Positions 61,358 through 64,000 of a DNA stretch of 64,000 bases are shown here, piece by piece (the stretch's first letter is position 1; each line of letters opens with the position of its first letter). The translations under genes were made by a program, and so were the position numbers. The notes beneath the pieces are model-generated. The model made no database searches. It was not told where the DNA came from and was given only the letters and a program-made list of their open reading frames with translations. Origin of the DNA: CAVTLG01 sp963735495 (GTDB taxonomy: Bacteria > Chloroflexota > Ktedonobacteria > Ktedonobacterales > Ktedonobacteraceae). The DNA is taken from NCBI GenBank assembly GCA_963735495.1, contig CAVTLG010000014.1, forward strand, positions 186,001-250,000, in the 5' to 3' direction.

Positions 61358-62359
61358 TTAGCCAGGGAAGTGGCAAGCTGCGAGATGATGCCCCTGTTTT
61401 TCCTCTAATGGTGGGATGACCTTACGGCAGATGGCCTGTGCCTTCCAGCAGCGCGGATGAAAATTGCAGCCACTGGGTGGATTGACCATGCTGGGAACAT
61501 CCCCTTCCAGAATGATGCGTTTGCGACGGGTTTCTATATCGGGATCTGGCACCGGAATCGCTGAGAGCAATGCCTGTGTATAAGGATGTAAGGGCGCTTG
61601 ATAGAGCGTTTCGCTAGGTGCTAACTCTACAACACGGCCAAGATACATGACCGCGACACGATCACTGATGTGCTTCACGACCGACAGATTGTGCGCAATG
61701 AACAGGTAGGTAAGGCCAAATTTTCCCTGGAGATCCTGGAGAAGGTTGAGCACCTGCGCCTGAATTGACACGTCTAATGCCGAGACTGGTTCGTCTGCTA
61801 TGACGAGTGAGGGATTCAGGGCCAGCGCTCGCGCAATGCCAATACGCTGCCGTTGACCACCACTAAACTCGTGCCCGAAACGATTGATGTAGAACGGGTT
61901 GAGACCGACGATTTCCATTAAGTGCGCGACCTGTTCGCGAATTTGTTTGGCATTGCCGCGTTTGAAATTTTCCAGTGGCTCCGCAATAATCTGCCCGACG
62001 CTATAGCGCGGGTCCAGGGAGCTATAAGGGTCCTGGAAGACCATCTGCATCTCCGCGCGCTTCTGGCGTACCATATTGGGTGGTAGCGTCGTGAGTTCCA
62101 GACCATCCAGCTTAACACTACCCGCTGTCGGCTTGACCAATTGCAGGATCGCGCGACCGGTAGTTGACTTGCCACAACCGCTTTCGCCCACCAGTCCTAA
62201 TGTTTCACCACGACGTACGAACAGATCAACCCCATCTACGGCTTTCACCTGTGCCACTGGACGACCAAGCAGACCGCCCTTGACAGGAAAATGGACCTTC
62301 AGGCCCTTGACGTCAATTAATGTTGTGCCTGTCACTTTAGACGTTTGAACTTCTTGCAC
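61358..62359 (-). CDS. Peptide/nickel ABC transporter ATP-binding protein, OppF/DppF type
   Basis: 333 residues from GTG 62359, chosen for AAAGGAGACAAC upstream. Walker A GESGCGKST, signature FSGGQRQRIGIARAL, Walker B LVIADEPVSALD, and the oligopeptide transporter C-terminal domain with the Cys cluster CNFHPRCWKAQAIC. Hydrolyses ATP to import oligopeptides or dipeptides. It follows the second ATPase; a dispersed repeat lies between them. Confidence 0.9.
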   Translation of the reverse strand: MQEVQTSKVTGTTLIDVKGLKVHFPVKGGLLGRPVAQVKAVDGVDLFVRRGETLGLVGESGCGKSTTGRAILQLVKPTAGSVKLDGLELTTLPPNMVRQKRAEMQMVFQDPYSSLDPRYSVGQIIAEPLENFKRGNAKQIREQVAHLMEIVGLNPFYINRFGHEFSGGQRQRIGIARALALNPSLVIADEPVSALDVSIQAQVLNLLQDLQGKFGLTYLFIAHNLSVVKHISDRVAVMYLGRVVELAPSETLYQAPLHPYTQALLSAIPVPDPDIETRRKRIILEGDVPSMVNPPSGCNFHPRCWKAQAICRKVIPPLEEKQGHHLAACHFPG

Positions 62360-62398
62360 TGTTGTCTCCTTTTTGTTTCTTCTGCAAGTGGCAGAGCA

Positions 62399-62512
62399 GG
62401 ACAACCGCAAGGGCTTGTCCCTACGCGGAGTAAAGGGTGATGGCATCCTCCTTCGCGCGTAGCGGCGGGGCTTGCCCCCGCCGATGTCCAGCCAATCTGA
62501 ATAGTTACCTTT
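62399..62512. repeat. Dispersed repeat B, copy 3
   Basis: Reverse complement resembles 16064-16180: GGACAACCGCAAGGGCTTGTCC, CTACGCGG, the GGCGGGGCTTGCCCCCGCC hairpin and AGTTACCTT. It sits between the two ATPase genes of the peptide transporter. Confidence 0.7.
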
Positions 62513-62513
62513 T

Positions 62514-63491
62514 CTAATTTGGATAGAAGCATGCCGCTACTTGCTCTCCACGTCCGACTGGCTGCAAAACGGGTCGTTCCTGGCGGCAGCGATTTTGTAC
62601 TTTCGGGCAACGCGCAGCATAGGGACAGCCAGCGGGAAGGTTAATGAGATCCGGCGGTTGGCCTGGAATCGGTGTGAGTCGCGTGCCACGAACTTCGTCG
62701 ACGCGTGGGATAGACTGCAAGAGTCCAACGGTATAAGGGTGCGCAGGCGTGGTGAAAATTTGCCTGACCGGGGCTGCCTCCACGATGTGTCCGGCATACA
62801 TAACATTTACCTGTTGACAAATACCGGCCACCACTCCCAGATCGTGCGTAATCAGCATAACCGATGTGCCGAATTCGTGTGAAAGGCCCTTCATCAGCTC
62901 AAGCACCTGCGCCTGGATGGTTACGTCGAGCGCCGTAGTTGGTTCGTCGGCAATCAGCAATTGTGGGTTACAGGCGAGGGCGATGGCGATCATGACGCGC
63001 TGGCGCATGCCACCGCTAAACTCGTGGGGGTAGCTCTTCGCGCGCCGTTTCGCGTCAGGGATGCGTACGAGATCGAGCATCTCGACGGCGCGCCGCCAGG
63101 CTTGATCGTTATGCACATCTTTGCGATGGCGCTTGACCGTTTCAGCGATCTGGTAGCCGACCGTGAAAACCGGGTTGAGCGAGGTCATCGGGTCCTGGAA
63201 GATCATAGAGAGTTTGCTGCCGCGAATCTCTGTGAGTTCATCCTGATTCTTTTCCAGGATATTTTCGCCATTAAAGTTGATTTCGCCATCGACGATTTTG
63301 CCCGGAGGCGAGGCGAGCAGACGCATGACTGAGAGCGCGGTAACGCTCTTGCCACAACCGCTTTCACCCACGACGCCCAGTGTCTCGCCGGGCTTGATGC
63401 TGAATGAAACATCATCGACGGCCTTAACGACTCCTCCACGTGTGAAGAAGTAGGTTTTCAGATTGCTCACTTCTAGCAAATTTACTGCCAT
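62514..63491 (-). CDS. Peptide/nickel ABC transporter ATP-binding protein, OppD/DppD type
   Basis: 325 residues from ATG 63491 (GGAGAAGAGAGTAAT). Walker A GESGCGKSV, signature FSGGMRQRVMIAIALA, Walker B LLIADEPTTALD and the C-terminal Cys cluster CPYAARCPKVQNRC. Partner of the downstream ATPase; both drive a shared permease pair. 20 bases after the permease gene. Confidence 0.9.
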   Translation of the reverse strand: MAVNLLEVSNLKTYFFTRGGVVKAVDDVSFSIKPGETLGVVGESGCGKSVTALSVMRLLASPPGKIVDGEINFNGENILEKNQDELTEIRGSKLSMIFQDPMTSLNPVFTVGYQIAETVKRHRKDVHNDQAWRRAVEMLDLVRIPDAKRRAKSYPHEFSGGMRQRVMIAIALACNPQLLIADEPTTALDVTIQAQVLELMKGLSHEFGTSVMLITHDLGVVAGICQQVNVMYAGHIVEAAPVRQIFTTPAHPYTVGLLQSIPRVDEVRGTRLTPIPGQPPDLINLPAGCPYAARCPKVQNRCRQERPVLQPVGRGEQVAACFYPN

Positions 63492-63511
63492 ATTACTCTC
63501 TTCTCCGCTGC

Positions 63512-64000
63512 TTAGTCTTTGGATCGTGGGTCGAATGCGTCGCGCAGGCCATCGCCCAGGAATGAAACAGCTAAAACGATAATTGTCAGTGCGATGGTTG
63601 GTAGGAGCACGAGCCAGGGATCGGTCCCTAATGAATTGAGTCCGTCTGAGATCATGAGGCCGAGGCTAGAGCCTGGCGTCTGGACTCCCAATCCCAACAG
63701 GCTGATACCGGCTTCGCTGATAATCGTGTTAGCGATATTTAAGGTGGAAGCGATAACAACCAGGCTGAGCAGATTGGGTACGATGTGGCTCAGGATAATG
63801 CGCAGATCACTGGAACCTGAGGTACGCGCAGCTTCAACAAATTGCTGCTCTTTGAGTTGCAGCGTTTGTCCACGCACATAACGGGCCATTAAGGGCCAGA
63901 CGGTGATCGATAGTGAAATGATCAGGAGCACAATACGTGCATTGCCCGCATTCCCAAGAATGGGGATGGCATGGAAGGCTGTATCGGCTGCCGAACCGAA
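63512..64000 (-). CDS. Peptide ABC transporter permease, OppC/DppC type, partial
   Basis: The frame is open to the window edge, so the N-terminus lies beyond 64000. Visible: three or four membrane helices, the EAA-type motif VEAARTSGSSDLRIILSHIVPN and the ending FLGDGLRDAFDPRSK common to DppC. First visible gene of a minus-strand peptide transporter operon. Confidence 0.85.
   Translation of the reverse strand, partial: FGSAADTAFHAIPILGNAGNARIVLLIISLSITVWPLMARYVRGQTLQLKEQQFVEAARTSGSSDLRIILSHIVPNLLSLVVIASTLNIANTIISEAGISLLGLGVQTPGSSLGLMISDGLNSLGTDPWLVLLPTIALTIIVLAVSFLGDGLRDAFDPRSKD

Overview
The window looks like chromosome of a Ktedonobacteria-type Chloroflexota: moderate G+C, many insertion-sequence scars, dispersed hairpin repeats, and a gene mix (CHAT and TIR proteins, SDRs, GNATs, Pnkp-Hen1, small Q-rich and zinc-ribbon proteins) familiar from that class. 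This assignment is inferred from gene content only; no rRNA or tRNA gene was seen.

Layout. 1-6207: a TPR/CHAT caspase-like protein split by a frame change, then VOC, lipoprotein, F420-type oxidoreductase and GNAT genes. 6208-13719: a complete 7,512-bp Tn7-like element with perfect 70-bp terminal inverted repeats, a 5-bp target duplication (TAAAG) and a TnsA-TnsB fusion transposase that is now frameshifted. It carries three SDR genes, a TetR regulator and several gene fragments, and it sits in the last codons of the GNAT gene. 13945-16256: a frameshifted histidine kinase, a membrane protein and a dispersed repeat. 16957-23174: a three-gene minus-strand operon (NDT/TIR-like protein; NDT-like + HTH + TIR protein; GHKL ATPase), a candidate undescribed immune system. 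23552-30627: membrane protein, ThiF-like E1, an ORF-less IS200/IS605 remnant with an omega-RNA-like end, metG, a secreted hydrolase and a CPA2 antiporter.

30917-41431: a plus-strand biosynthetic cluster with all four enzymes needed to turn proline into a halogenated pyrrolyl-carrier-protein thioester (adenylation enzyme, carrier protein, dehydrogenase, FAD halogenase), plus two methyltransferases, a P450, two hydrolases and a membrane protein. No polyketide or peptide assembly line is visible, so the product may be a small free pyrrole.

41778-56014: mostly core genes on the minus strand: tsaE-tsaB-rimI-tsaD-ROK kinase, YraN, a HAD phosphatase, and the Pnkp-Hen1 RNA repair pair. 56265-59782: an accessory patch with a TnpB fragment and a chain of small genes ending in an intact tnpB whose start overlaps its upstream neighbour. 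60096-64000: a response regulator, a receiver with Glu in place of the phospho-acceptor Asp, and a peptide ABC transporter operon that runs out of the window.

Main highlights are the halopyrrole cluster, the TIR/NDT/GHKL operon, the bounded Tn7-like transposon and the orphan omega-RNA-like element.
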